From positions 124,001 to 188,000 of the forward strand of contig NZ_JAATJS010000003.1 of the NCBI RefSeq assembly GCF_011777495.1: a DNA stretch of 64,000 nucleotides, in the 5' to 3' direction. Origin of the DNA: Microvirga terricola (lineage in GTDB: Bacteria > Pseudomonadota > Alphaproteobacteria > Rhizobiales > Beijerinckiaceae). Position 1 is the first letter of the stretch. The number at the start of each line of letters is the position of its first letter. Under the pieces are notes generated by a model. It ran no database searches, had not been told where the DNA came from, and worked only from the letters and a program-made list of their open reading frames with translations. Shown here one piece after another: positions 44,316 to 53,243 of the stretch. Position numbers and translations under genes: made by a program.

Positions 44316-44905
44316 TCGAGAGGCGACCCGCGATCTATTTCATCCGCCACGGCGAGACGGACTGGAACGCTCAAGGACGGCTTCAAGGCCAAAAGGATAT
44401 TCCGCTTAACGCTCTTGGCCGGGTACAGGCCGAGGAGGCGGGGGTGCGCTTACGCGGCCTCGTGCTCGATTATCAGGGCCTCGACTATGTCGCGAGCCCG
44501 ATGGACCGCACCCGCGAAACCATGGAGCGGATGCGCGAAGCGATCTTTCTCGATCCGACCCAGTATCGCCTGGACGACAGGCTGATCGAGCTGACCTTCG
44601 GCTCATGGGAAGGCATGACCTGGAAGGAGGTCCGCAAGGCGGCTCCGCAGGCGGCCGCGATGCGGGAGCGGGACAAGTGGAACTTCGTCCCGCCGGACGG
44701 CGGCGAGAGCTATGCGATGCTGGCCACCCGCATTCGCCCGTTTCTGGACGGCCTGACCCGCGAGACCGTCGTCGTCGCCCATGGCGGCGTCGCAAGGGCG
44801 TTTCTCGCACTGACCTGCGGCGTCTCCACCCGTCAGGCCGCCAGCATCGACATCTGGCAGGGCAAGGTGCTGGTGATCGAGGGGCGCAAACACTACTGGG
44901 CGTAA
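44312..44905 (+). CDS. Histidine phosphatase family protein
   Basis: A 197-residue phosphoglycerate-mutase-like phosphatase. The phospho-accepting His is in FIRHGETDWNAQGRLQG; the second catalytic His is in VVVAHGGVARAFL, with Glu in LIELTFGSWEGM as acid. Without the extra loops of true mutases it is likely a phosphatase of unknown substrate. The GTG start at 44312 overlaps the fabI stop, which suggests coupled expression. Confidence 0.9.
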   Translation: MIERRPAIYFIRHGETDWNAQGRLQGQKDIPLNALGRVQAEEAGVRLRGLVLDYQGLDYVASPMDRTRETMERMREAIFLDPTQYRLDDRLIELTFGSWEGMTWKEVRKAAPQAAAMRERDKWNFVPPDGGESYAMLATRIRPFLDGLTRETVVVAHGGVARAFLALTCGVSTRQAASIDIWQGKVLVIEGRKHYWA

Positions 44906-44991
44906 TTCTGCCTCGACTGCTCTTAGAGGTTGCGCTTCGCGGAAAAGCATGGTTCTGGTCGGAAACAATGTTTCATGATTGGAGAGTGCTT

Positions 44992-45384
44992 ATGCGTCGC
45001 GTTGCTATCGTCCTGGCGGGATTGGTGCTTCTGACCGGTTCTGCGTCTGCTGAAACGCGTGAGCGCACGGTGAAAGCCAATACCCGTTCCGCTATCGACG
45101 GGTTTTTCTCTTATTGGGAAGACACCTGCTATACGGGGGAAGTTGTCAATGTGAAGGTTCGGCAGGAACCGGCAAACGGCAGCGTCCAGATCGTTCCGCA
45201 CGAACAGGTTTTGGGCAAGGACTCGCGGTGCCCGGGTACGAAGGTTCGCGGGCTGGTCTATGTCTACACGCCGAAGAAGGGGTTCAAGGGTGTCGATGAA
45301 TTCGCGATCGACGTACCCTGGACGTCGACCGATATCGGCCCCGGCACAGTCTTCACCAATAATTACAAGATCCGCGTGGAGTAA
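44992..45384 (+). CDS. Small exported protein with Ig-like fold signature
   Basis: A 130-residue secreted protein with a signal peptide (RRVAIVLAGLVLLTGSASAE). The mature part ends in YTPKKGFKGVDEFAIDV, which resembles the Y-x-P-x-x-x-F-x-G-x-D-x-F motif of cadherin/Ig-like repeat domains. Two Cys are present and may form a disulfide. ATG 44992 is preferred; an upstream ATG at 44971 would give an unusual longer N-terminus. Composition is somewhat less GC-rich than its neighbours. Function unknown. Confidence 0.65.
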   Translation: MRRVAIVLAGLVLLTGSASAETRERTVKANTRSAIDGFFSYWEDTCYTGEVVNVKVRQEPANGSVQIVPHEQVLGKDSRCPGTKVRGLVYVYTPKKGFKGVDEFAIDVPWTSTDIGPGTVFTNNYKIRVE

Positions 45385-45410
45385 GCCGACCCTCACATGT
45401 TGCGACGGAC

Positions 45411-45445
45411 GGCGTTGGTCGCCACCTGGAGGTGACACCAACGCC
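45411..45445. terminator. Hairpin between small exported protein and aroC
   Basis: GGCGTTGGT (45411-45419) pairs with ACCAACGCC (45437-45445), and an inner CCACCT/AGGTG pairing strengthens the stem. No T-tract follows, so it may be a terminator or a structured leader of aroC. Confidence 0.4.
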
Positions 45446-45484
45446 CATTCGTCCTAAGAGGCGCTGGAACTTAATCGTAGCGCC

Positions 45485-46597
45485 ATGTCCCACAACACCT
45501 TCGGTCATCTTTTCCGCGTCACCACCTTCGGCGAGAGCCACGGACCGGCCCTGGGCTGCGTCATTGACGGTTGCCCGCCGATGCTCCCTCTCGATGTCGC
45601 CGAGATCCAGGCGGAGCTTGATCGTCGCCGTCCCGGCCAATCGCGCTTCACCACGCAACGCCGCGAGCCCGACGAGGTTAAAATCCTCTCCGGCGTCTTC
45701 GTGGACGAACGGACCGGCCAACAGGTCACGACGGGAACGCCCATCGCGCTGATGATCGAGAACGTGGATCAGCGCTCGAAGGACTATTCAGAGATCAAGG
45801 AAAGCTACCGTCCTGGGCATGCGGATTTCACCTATGACGTGAAGTACGGCATCCGGGATTATCGCGGTGGCGGGCGCTCTTCGGCCCGCGAGACAGCGGC
45901 GCGTGTCGCAGCCGGTGCTGTCGCCCGCAAGATCCTGCCTGGCGTCACCATCCGCGGCGCTTTGGTGCAGATGGGGCCGCATGCTATCAATCGCGACAAC
46001 TGGGATTGGGAAGAAATCTCGCGCAACCCCTTCTTCTGCCCCGACGCGAAGGCTGCCGCTTTCTACGAGGAATATCTCGACGGTTTGCGCAAGGCCGGCT
46101 CTTCCATCGGCGCGGTCCTCGAGATCGTGGCGGAAGGCGTGCCTGCAGGGCTCGGAGCGCCGATCTACGGAAAGCTCGATTCCGATCTCGCCGCTGCACT
46201 GATGTCGATCAATGCCGTGAAGGGCGTCGAGATCGGCGATGGTTTCGCCGCCGCCGCCCTGCGGGGCGAGGAGAATGCGGATGAGATGCGCGCCGGCAAT
46301 GCGGGCGCGCCCACCTTCCTATCGAACCATGCGGGCGGCGTCCTCGGTGGCATCTGCACGGGGCAGCCGGTGGTATGCCGTTTCGCGGTGAAGCCCACCT
46401 CCTCGATCCTGACGCCCCGCGCCAGTGTGACGCGTTCCGGCGCTGAGGCGGAAGTCGCAACTAAGGGACGGCACGATCCCTGCGTCGGCATCCGCGCTGT
46501 GCCAGTGGGCGAGGCGATGGTCGCTTGCGTTTTGGCAGACCATGTCTTGCGCCACCGGGGGCAGGTCGGCACTAGCGTCGAGTGGCCGATCAAGTAG
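45485..46597 (+). CDS. aroC: Chorismate synthase
   Basis: The last shikimate-pathway enzyme, converting EPSP to chorismate with reduced FMN. The 370-residue protein has the signature motifs [20 protein letters not shown] at the N-terminus, [20 protein letters not shown] with the conserved Arg residues, and the C-terminal [19 protein letters not shown]. The ATG at 45485 starts the conserved [19 protein letters not shown]. It is followed 36 bases later by ribB on the same strand. Confidence 0.97.
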   Translation: MSHNTFGHLFRVTTFGESHGPALGCVIDGCPPMLPLDVAEIQAELDRRRPGQSRFTTQRREPDEVKILSGVFVDERTGQQVTTGTPIALMIENVDQRSKDYSEIKESYRPGHADFTYDVKYGIRDYRGGGRSSARETAARVAAGAVARKILPGVTIRGALVQMGPHAINRDNWDWEEISRNPFFCPDAKAAAFYEEYLDGLRKAGSSIGAVLEIVAEGVPAGLGAPIYGKLDSDLAAALMSINAVKGVEIGDGFAAAALRGEENADEMRAGNAGAPTFLSNHAGGVLGGICTGQPVVCRFAVKPTSSILTPRASVTRSGAEAEVATKGRHDPCVGIRAVPVGEAMVACVLADHVLRHRGQVGTSVEWPIK

Positions 46598-46633
46598 AGA
46601 TCGCGGCGGGGCGAGAGATCGAAAGAGACCGAT

Positions 46634-47719
46634 ATGACGGGCCATAGCGTCACCGAAGCCATCGAAGCCTTTGCACGCGGCGAGATCGTGATCGTCACCG
46701 ATGATGACGATCGCGAGAATGAAGGCGATCTGATCGTCGCAGCCTCTCTCTGCACGCCGGAGAAGATGGCCTTCATCATCCGCAACACCTGCGGCATCGT
46801 CTGCGCGCCCTTGACCTCGGCGGAAGCCAAGCGCCTGCGGCTCGACCCGATGGTGCCCTCCAACGATGCACCCCTCGGCACCGCCTTCACGGTGACTGTC
46901 GACGTGCGCCACGGGCTGACGACGGGCATTTCCGCCGAGCAGCGCGCGAACACCGTGCGCGCGCTTGCGAACAACAATATGGGCGCGGCCGATTTCGTGC
47001 GTCCCGGCCACGTGTTTCCCCTCATCGCGAAGGATGGCGGCGTGCTCATGCGCTCCGGCCATACGGAAGCCGCTGTCGATCTCTGCAAGCTTGCTGGCTT
47101 GCCGCCAGTCGGCGTCATCTGCGAACTGGCGAACGACGACGGCACGGTGATGAAGGGCGCGCAGATCGACGCTTTCGGCGAGAAGCACGGTCTCAAGCGG
47201 ATTTCGGTGGCCGAATTGATCGCCTATCGCCAGGCGCGCGAAAAGCTGGTCGAGCGGATCGCCTCCTTCCCGGTCGAGACGGAGTGGGGCACCTTCACGG
47301 GTTACGCCTACTCGACACCATTCGACAGCGTGCAGCACATGGCGCTCGTCCATGGCCGCATCGGCGACGGGACGAATCTTCCCGTACGGCTGCATCGCGC
47401 CAACGCGCTCACCGACGTCTTCGAGGGTGGCAAGACCATCGCGGCGGCCATGCAGCGCTTCGCCAAGGAGGGGAGGGGCGTTCTCGTCTATCTCCGCGAT
47501 GGGACGGCGGGCGTACCCACAACCCATTTCAACGAAACCGATGAGACCGCTTCCGAGGCTCTTCGGACCAATCAATGGCGGGAGATCGGGCTCGGCGCGC
47601 AGATCCTCAAGGATCTTGGGGTCGTATCCATCCGCAATCTTGCCACATCTTCCCGATCTTACGTTGGGTTAAGTGGATTCGGCATCGACCTCGTAGGTGA
47701 AGAGCCACTTGAAGGTTGA
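46634..47719 (+). CDS. ribB: 3,4-dihydroxy-2-butanone 4-phosphate synthase with degenerate RibA-like domain
   Basis: A 361-residue riboflavin-pathway enzyme making dihydroxybutanone phosphate from ribulose 5-phosphate. The N-terminal RibB domain (residues 1-205) is intact, with DDDDRENEGDLIVAA metal-binding acidics, RHGLTTGISAEQRANT-type core and SGHTEAAVDLCKLAG. The C-terminal half has the fold outline of GTP cyclohydrolase II but lacks the zinc-binding CxGDxxxSxRCDCG motif; the corresponding region reads VHGRIGDGTNLPVRLHRANA. So only the RibB reaction is expected. No FMN riboswitch is visible in the 36 bases upstream. Confidence 0.93.
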   Translation: MTGHSVTEAIEAFARGEIVIVTDDDDRENEGDLIVAASLCTPEKMAFIIRNTCGIVCAPLTSAEAKRLRLDPMVPSNDAPLGTAFTVTVDVRHGLTTGISAEQRANTVRALANNNMGAADFVRPGHVFPLIAKDGGVLMRSGHTEAAVDLCKLAGLPPVGVICELANDDGTVMKGAQIDAFGEKHGLKRISVAELIAYRQAREKLVERIASFPVETEWGTFTGYAYSTPFDSVQHMALVHGRIGDGTNLPVRLHRANALTDVFEGGKTIAAAMQRFAKEGRGVLVYLRDGTAGVPTTHFNETDETASEALRTNQWREIGLGAQILKDLGVVSIRNLATSSRSYVGLSGFGIDLVGEEPLEG

Positions 47720-47812
47720 CTTCGATTCAGTGGAATAAGAAACGGGATCCTCCAAAAGGATGAGCCGTCGGTCCTACCCCGATCGTGGGGGATCGAGGGT
47801 GGCCAGCGCTCC

Positions 47813-49213
47813 TTGTTGCTCCATTTGGTACGGAGTTTCATTCTGAACGACGCGAGCGAGTCCTTGCAGAACGAGTCTTGGTCAAATCAGTCCCGGGCCT
47901 GGACGAAGATCGGATCTTTGCGCCAGTTTGCCGACCATATGGTGACCGGCTCTCCTGGGCGTGACGCCGCCGGCTTGGCGATGCGGCTCATGCTGGCGCG
48001 CGGCATGTCGATCATGACGCTCTTCGTCACCGCATGGCTGGTGAACATCGAGGCGTTCGCCGAGTTCGGGGTGTATCAGACCCTCGCCGCTCTCGCCTGG
48101 ATCGCATTGTTTCTGCGCTACGATGCGGCCATCGTCTCTGCTCGCACGGCGGAAGAGGCCGGCGAGGCGCTGCGCCTGTGCATCGGAGTTGGGGCGGTTC
48201 TGCTGCTCGTCTTCACAAGCCTGTCCCTGGCTGCGGGTGGGGTCGGCGTCATGCGGATGCAGTTGGCGCTCCTGCTGCCCCTCTCAATTCTGGGCCGCGG
48301 CCTGCTGCGGCTGACCTTCGCGACCGCGACGCGGGAAGGCGACTTCAAGGGGATTGGGCGCGCTTCCATGGTCCAGTCGGTCTTGCAGCCGACAATCCTT
48401 GTCCTTCTGGTGCTCTCCCCGCTCGAGGACGCGCTGTGCTTTGTCTTTGCCGATATTCTCGGCCATGCGAGCGGAGTGATCTATCTCGGCTGGCGCCGCC
48501 GTCATCATTTCCAGGCTGCGACCAGGGATTGGTCGCTCGTGTCGCTCGCCGCGGCCGCGCAACGCTGGAAGAGCTTGCCGCTCTACAATCTTCCCAGCTC
48601 GTTCCTTGCCCTGGCCTTCGTGACGTCTCCGCTCCTCATCATGCCGATGACGACCGGCGCTGTCATGGCTGGCCACGTGGCGCTGGCCTATCGTATTTTC
48701 GACGTGCCGACCCAGATCATCACCGCGGCATCGACCCCAATCTTCCTGAACCGGCTGCGGCCTTCGCTCGACCGTGCCAATCCGGTTTTCGGCCGCCACA
48801 TCATGTTTGGTCTCTGCGTCGTCCTTGGACTTGCCTACGCATCCATGGCCGGGATCTTGATGCTCGCAGATCCGCTTCTGTCAGGCACCGCGTTGGACGC
48901 GCTGAGCGAAGTCACGCCGTATGTGGCTCTCTTCCTCCTTTTTGTGGCGATCGCTGCGCCGCTCAACGATTCCTGCGGCCTCTATCCTCAGCAGAGGCGC
49001 TTGGTCGTGATTCAGGCGTTAGCCCTGGGGGGCAGTTTCCTGGCAGCCATCTTCGCAAGTTGGACGTCGCCGGTCGGAGCCCTCCTGACCCTTGCCGTCA
49101 TCTCAGGGCTTCGCGCGCTGTCTTTGGGCGAGTTGCTACGGCATTTGTCGAATTTGAGCCGACAGTCCTTCGTCGAAAGCCCGGATCTTAAGTCCGCATC
49201 TCCCGCCCCATAA
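47813..49213 (+). CDS. Polysaccharide flippase-like membrane protein
   Basis: A protein of up to 466 residues with about 12 predicted membrane helices, resembling the Wzx/MOP lipopolysaccharide or oligosaccharide flippase group (LFVTAWLVNIEAFAEFGVYQ is a typical first-helix segment). The substrate cannot be told. The start is uncertain: TTG 47813 opens the longest frame, while ATG 47939 (VTGSPGRDAAGLAMRL) begins close to the first helix. Its 3' end overlaps the convergent gene at 49188 by 26 bases. No glycosyltransferases lie nearby. Confidence 0.72.
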   Translation: MLLHLVRSFILNDASESLQNESWSNQSRAWTKIGSLRQFADHMVTGSPGRDAAGLAMRLMLARGMSIMTLFVTAWLVNIEAFAEFGVYQTLAALAWIALFLRYDAAIVSARTAEEAGEALRLCIGVGAVLLLVFTSLSLAAGGVGVMRMQLALLLPLSILGRGLLRLTFATATREGDFKGIGRASMVQSVLQPTILVLLVLSPLEDALCFVFADILGHASGVIYLGWRRRHHFQAATRDWSLVSLAAAAQRWKSLPLYNLPSSFLALAFVTSPLLIMPMTTGAVMAGHVALAYRIFDVPTQIITAASTPIFLNRLRPSLDRANPVFGRHIMFGLCVVLGLAYASMAGILMLADPLLSGTALDALSEVTPYVALFLLFVAIAAPLNDSCGLYPQQRRLVVIQALALGGSFLAAIFASWTSPVGALLTLAVISGLRALSLGELLRHLSNLSRQSFVESPDLKSASPAP

Positions 49214-50129
49214 GGGCGTCGACATGCATGGCGACGGATTTCGATAAGCCCTCCAGATCATAGCCGCCCTCCAGCACCGACACGACGCGACCGCCGCAGT
49301 GGCGGTCCGCGAGCACCATCATCTTCTGCGTCGCCCAGGCAAAATCGGTCTCGGTCAGGTTAAGGCTCGCCAGAGGGTCGCGCCAATGAGCGTCGAAGCC
49401 GGCGGAGATGACGATCAGATCCGGCGCGAAAGCGTCCATGCGCGGCAGAACGATGCTTTCCACCGCTTCGCGGAAGGCTTCGCTGCCTTCGCCCGCACTC
49501 AAGGGGGCGTTGACGATGGTGCCATGGTCTCCCGTCTCCGACACTGCGCCCGTGCCGGGATAGAGCGGTGCTTCATGGGTCGAGCAATAGAGAACGCTGG
49601 CATCGCTCCAGAAGATGTCCTGCGTTCCGTTGCCGTGATGAACGTCCCAATCGAAAATGGCGACGCGCTCCGCTCCATGGCGGCGTTGGGCATGGCGGGC
49701 CGCGATGGCGGCGTTGTTAAAAAAGCAAAAGCCCATCGCCCTGGTGCGTTCTGCGTGATGGCCCGGCGGGCGCATGGCCACGAAGGCGTTCGATGCCTGG
49801 CTGGTCATGACTTCGTCGACTGCCTTCACCGCGCCGCCGGCAGCTCTCAAGGCCGCTTCATAAGTCCCCGGCGACATCACGGTGTCCTCATCGACGCGGA
49901 CGAGCCCCTCGCGGGGGCTGATGTCGCGCAGGGACAGGACGTATTCCTCCGGATGAGCGAGCGTGAGGCTCTCCAACTCCGCTATCGGGGCCGTCTCGCG
50001 AACGAGCGAAACGAAGCGCTCCTTCTCAAGCGCACGCTCGATGGCGCGCAGGCGTTCCGGCCGCTCCGGATGCCCGAGGGGCGTCTGATGATCGAGGGCG
50101 GCGGGGTGCGTGATGTAAAGTGTGGACAT
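49188..50129 (-). CDS. Histone deacetylase-like amidohydrolase
   Basis: A 313-residue zinc amidohydrolase of the arginase/deacetylase fold; bacterial relatives act on acetylated polyamines or small amides, with protein deacetylation also known. Motifs visible are RPPGHHAERTRAMGFCFFNN with the catalytic His pair, DWDVHHGNGTQ with zinc Asp/His, and SAGFDAHWRDPL with the second Asp. A GGYDLEGL segment ends the domain. The ATG at 50129 gives the normal STLYITHPAALDH start; the frame extends far upstream without similarity. In many relatives it neighbours xseB/dxs; here it lies apart. Confidence 0.92.
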   Translation of the reverse strand: MSTLYITHPAALDHQTPLGHPERPERLRAIERALEKERFVSLVRETAPIAELESLTLAHPEEYVLSLRDISPREGLVRVDEDTVMSPGTYEAALRAAGGAVKAVDEVMTSQASNAFVAMRPPGHHAERTRAMGFCFFNNAAIAARHAQRRHGAERVAIFDWDVHHGNGTQDIFWSDASVLYCSTHEAPLYPGTGAVSETGDHGTIVNAPLSAGEGSEAFREAVESIVLPRMDAFAPDLIVISAGFDAHWRDPLASLNLTETDFAWATQKMMVLADRHCGGRVVSVLEGGYDLEGLSKSVAMHVDALMGREMRT

Positions 50130-50331
50130 GGAACAGCTTGCGAAATGGGCTCCGCTAGTCTCGCAGCGAGTCGAGCGGCTGTCCATGTTGTCACGATGCA
50201 ACACATTTTCCACGCAAGCCGTGGCATGGTGCCGGCGATTCGCATCTCCTCCCCTTTGCGGAACGTTTTTTGAGCGTTGCCGCTTTTCACATCCCGTTGC
50301 CCCCGGGAATGCGAAGCAGAAGCTTTGACCC

Positions 50332-50919
50332 ATGCGCCTCTCGAGCCTGACCCTCGTTCTCTTCGCCGTGACCGCTCTGGCCGGTTGTACGTTCAAGGGT
50401 GTTCCAGACCCCCAGGTGTCCACTCGCGATGTCGACTGGATGGCCCAGGTTCCGACGGCGCAGGAAGAGCCCCGCAACGGCCGCTACCTGCTGGACGATC
50501 CGACCGGCGAGAAGCCGGGCACCATCGTCGTCGATACGAAGGAGCGCTTCCTCTATTACGTGCTCCCCGGCAAGAAGGTCATTCGCTACGGCGTCGCCGT
50601 CGGCGACGAGGCCTATGGCTGGACCGGCACGTCGCGCATCGCGCGCAAGGCCGAATGGCCGGATTGGAACCCGCCGCCGGAGATGAAGGTCCGCTGGCCC
50701 CATGTCCGCTTTACCAAGGGCGGACCTGAGAATCCCTTGGGCGCTCGCGCGCTCTACCTCTACGAAGGCAACAAGGACACGCTCTACCGTATTCACGGCA
50801 CCAATGAGCCGGAGAAGATCGGTCTGGCGGTTTCCTCGGGCTGCATCCGTATGCGCAACATCGACGTGGTCGACCTTTACAACCGCGCCGACGTGAACGC
50901 GACGGTCATCGTCCGCTGA
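50332..50919 (+). CDS. L,D-transpeptidase family lipoprotein (second paralog)
   Basis: A 195-residue YkuD-domain protein with a lipoprotein signal (lipobox LAGC at residue 19). The catalytic motif shows His in RIHGTNEPEKIGLAV and the nucleophile Cys in SSGCIRMRNID. It resembles the protein at 1090-1743 throughout the domain (KPGTIVVDTKERFLYYV against KPGSIVVDIDERMLYLV). It would act on peptidoglycan in the periplasm. Near its promoter a GGAAC-N16-CGCT (50260-50284) is one base short of the EcfG consensus. Confidence 0.92.
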   Translation: MRLSSLTLVLFAVTALAGCTFKGVPDPQVSTRDVDWMAQVPTAQEEPRNGRYLLDDPTGEKPGTIVVDTKERFLYYVLPGKKVIRYGVAVGDEAYGWTGTSRIARKAEWPDWNPPPEMKVRWPHVRFTKGGPENPLGARALYLYEGNKDTLYRIHGTNEPEKIGLAVSSGCIRMRNIDVVDLYNRADVNATVIVR

Positions 50920-50952
50920 TATCAGGGCGCGGTCGCCGCGCCCTCACTTCCA

Positions 50953-51786
50953 TCAGGTAGCTCGCTTCGCGAAGGCCTCGCCGTCCCTCAGACCCATCTC
51001 GTAGGCTTCGCGGATGCCTGTCGGGTTCGTAATGTCGAACTGTCCGATGGGCACGGGCTGCGAGGGTTGGATATAGGTCCGGCCTTTAATCTGCGGGAAC
51101 GCGCGATAGAGGCGCGAGAGGATGACGAGCGTTCGGCCACCCTGCGCTTCGATGTCGAGCAGCGGCTCGGCGGGCACGTTGTCGACGAGTCCGCCGTCGA
51201 GGGCTGCCATCCCGCCGACATGCCCGATGGGCATGAAAGGCGGAACGCTGGCGCTGGCCATCAGCGCCGCCCGGAGATCAGCGGGGGAAGACAGGTCCTG
51301 CACGCGTACGAATTCCGGCCGGAAGCCGAGGGCGCGCCCGCCCTTCGGGTGAACCGGTTCGCGCCACTTCTTCTCGATCTGATAGGTCGCAATACCAAGA
51401 GGAATGGCGAGTGCCAGCGGGAGCCGTTTCGGCTTGCGAGCCAGGCCGATCAGGATGTCGGGACCGTTCCTGAGCCGCGCCAGGGCGGCTTCGTCAAGAA
51501 AGGTTTCGATCAGGGAGCGGTACATGCGGGCGACCGGCCAGGGAGATCCCTCCTTGCGCCAGGCGCTCCACTCGAAGTTCCGCCGCCCCAGGCTGCATCC
51601 CTGGGCGACCATCTCATTCACGGACCGTCCGAGACCCAGGACGCTGTAGCAGGCCGACCACGCGCCGGCGCTGACACCGACGAGGGTGCTCGGCTTGAGG
51701 CCGAGGAGCGGGGCCGCCGCTTCCCAAAAGCCGCCCTGCCAGTAGCACCGATTTCCACCACCTGCGAAAGCGACCGCGTCGAACAT
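50953..51786 (-). CDS. Patatin-like phospholipase
   Basis: A 277-residue patatin-fold lipid acyl hydrolase. The oxyanion-hole GGGNRCYWQGGF, nucleophile elbow GVSAGAWSACYS (GxSxG) and catalytic Asp motif DGGLVDNVP are all present. No signal peptide is seen, so it is probably cytoplasmic or membrane-associated. ATG 51786 is used; upstream in-frame sequence overlaps the MarR gene and lacks similarity. It sits 10 bases from the MarR-family gene on the same strand, so both may be one operon. Confidence 0.9.
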   Translation of the reverse strand: MFDAVAFAGGGNRCYWQGGFWEAAAPLLGLKPSTLVGVSAGAWSACYSVLGLGRSVNEMVAQGCSLGRRNFEWSAWRKEGSPWPVARMYRSLIETFLDEAALARLRNGPDILIGLARKPKRLPLALAIPLGIATYQIEKKWREPVHPKGGRALGFRPEFVRVQDLSSPADLRAALMASASVPPFMPIGHVGGMAALDGGLVDNVPAEPLLDIEAQGGRTLVILSRLYRAFPQIKGRTYIQPSQPVPIGQFDITNPTGIREAYEMGLRDGEAFAKRAT

Positions 51787-51796
51787 GGCGTCTTCC

Positions 51797-52288
51797 CTAG
51801 CTCCGCCCCTTGGCGAGGACCTCGTCCTCGGCCATGCGCGCCTGTTCGCGCCACGCCAGCACGATGCGCTCGAGATCGGCGATATCCGCCGCCGGGAGCG
51901 AGCCGAGCGTGCGTTCCACATAGGATTTCTGCAGCGCGATGCCTTTTTCCGCGAGGTCGCGGCCTTTGGCGGTGAGGTGCAACGAGTTGGAGCGACGGTC
52001 TCCGGGAATGGCGCGCCGCTCCACGAGACCGGCCTCGACCATCCGGTCCAACAGGCCGGAGACGTTACCCTTGGTCACATAAAGTCGCTCGGCGAGTTCC
52101 TGCTGGCTCAGACCCTCCCGCTCGGTCAGGGTCGAGAGCAGGTCGAATTGCGGGACCGACAGGCCCAACGCCTTCAACTCCGTCGCGACCGTGTTCATGG
52201 CGCGCCTGTGAAGCCGGATCACGCGAAACCAGACCCGGAGAGGGTCGACCGACGAACCGGCTGTCGGAACGGGGGCAGGGGACGTCAA
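51797..52288 (-). CDS. MarR-family transcriptional regulator
   Basis: A 163-residue winged helix-turn-helix repressor. The wHTH core lies at about residues 45-110: LSQQELAERLYVTKGNVSGL, then RMVEAGLVERRAIPGDRRSN. It may regulate the patatin gene just downstream. The only start without losing the helix is TTG 52288 (an ATG at residue 31 would truncate it). The effector is unknown. Confidence 0.88.
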   Translation of the reverse strand: MTSPAPVPTAGSSVDPLRVWFRVIRLHRRAMNTVATELKALGLSVPQFDLLSTLTEREGLSQQELAERLYVTKGNVSGLLDRMVEAGLVERRAIPGDRRSNSLHLTAKGRDLAEKGIALQKSYVERTLGSLPAADIADLERIVLAWREQARMAEDEVLAKGRS

Positions 52289-52424
52289 AGGGCTCGTTTC
52301 CTTCCAGAATGTCCCGATAGTTTACATCGAAACCTTGCGGCGCGTCATCCCGTTGTTGGCAGGCTCTTCCGTTGCGCCTGGCGGGGGAACGAAAGCCAAG
52401 TTCCTGGTTTCTTAATCGGACATT

Positions 52425-53237
52425 GTGCTCACCCGCGATCTGCAAAGCCGCCTGATGCGCCATTACATCATCGAGGAACCGGTTTCCCGCCCGGCGACGT
52501 GGTCGCCCAAGTTGGCTTGGTTCGCTCTTGCGGTGTCGCTCATGGCTGCGGCCTTGATCCGGTTCAACCGGATCGATTATCCGGCGGGCTTCGTGGCGCT
52601 GGGCTCAGGGCTGGTGATTGCGCTTATTGCGGTCGGAATGTCGTTTGTCGCCTTCATCCACATTTGGCGCGAGGGGCGGCGCGGGCTTGGCAGCGCGGTG
52701 CGCGGCCTCGTCATCGCCGCGCTTGTGCTGGCCTATCCCGGCTGGATGACGGTGAAGGCTGTCACGCTGCCCCCCATTAACGATGTCTCGACCGACACGG
52801 ACAATCCGCCGGCCTTCTCGCGCTCCCGGGCGGTGCTCGCTGCCCGCAACGACTGGGTGCCGCCAGAGGTGTCGGCGCAGGCCCGCGAGCGACAGCGGCA
52901 GGGTTATGTGAAGATCGCTCCCCTGACCCTCGACACCGACCCCGACGAGGCTTTCGTGCTGGTGCGGGAGGCAGCCAACAATCTCGGCTGGCAGGTGATT
53001 GAAGCGGTGCCGCCCGGCGGGCGGGCGGGTGTCGGCCGCCTCGATGCCATTGATCGGACGCTCGTCTTGAAGCTCCCGGAGGATGTGACCGTAAGGGTTC
53101 GGCCCCGCGCCGACGGCGCGCGCGTGGACGTGCGCTCCGCATCCCGCATTGGGGCGCGCGATCTGGGCGACAACGCCGCCCGGATTCGGGCTTTTCTGGA
53201 GGAAACCTCGAATCTCGCGCTGACAGCGGGAAACTGA
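52425..53237 (+). CDS. DUF1499-family membrane protein
   Basis: A 270-residue protein with three N-terminal membrane helices (residues 30-115) and a C-terminal soluble DUF1499 domain (YVKIAPLTLDTDPDEAFVLV, then VIEAVPPGGRAGVGRLDAID, and ENGLD-like RIGARDLGDNAARIRAFLEE). The domain is common in alphaproteobacteria and has no known function. GTG 52425 or ATG 52455 may be the start. It ends 6 bases from the convergent metallo-hydrolase gene. Confidence 0.85.
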   Translation: MLTRDLQSRLMRHYIIEEPVSRPATWSPKLAWFALAVSLMAAALIRFNRIDYPAGFVALGSGLVIALIAVGMSFVAFIHIWREGRRGLGSAVRGLVIAALVLAYPGWMTVKAVTLPPINDVSTDTDNPPAFSRSRAVLAARNDWVPPEVSAQARERQRQGYVKIAPLTLDTDPDEAFVLVREAANNLGWQVIEAVPPGGRAGVGRLDAIDRTLVLKLPEDVTVRVRPRADGARVDVRSASRIGARDLGDNAARIRAFLEETSNLALTAGN

Positions 53238-53243
53238 GCCTCA

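Noticed and set aside
50260..50284. EcfG-type promoter before the second L,D-transpeptidase
   Set aside because: GGAAC-N16-CGCT has a mismatch in the invariant part of the -10, and no other evidence supports it.
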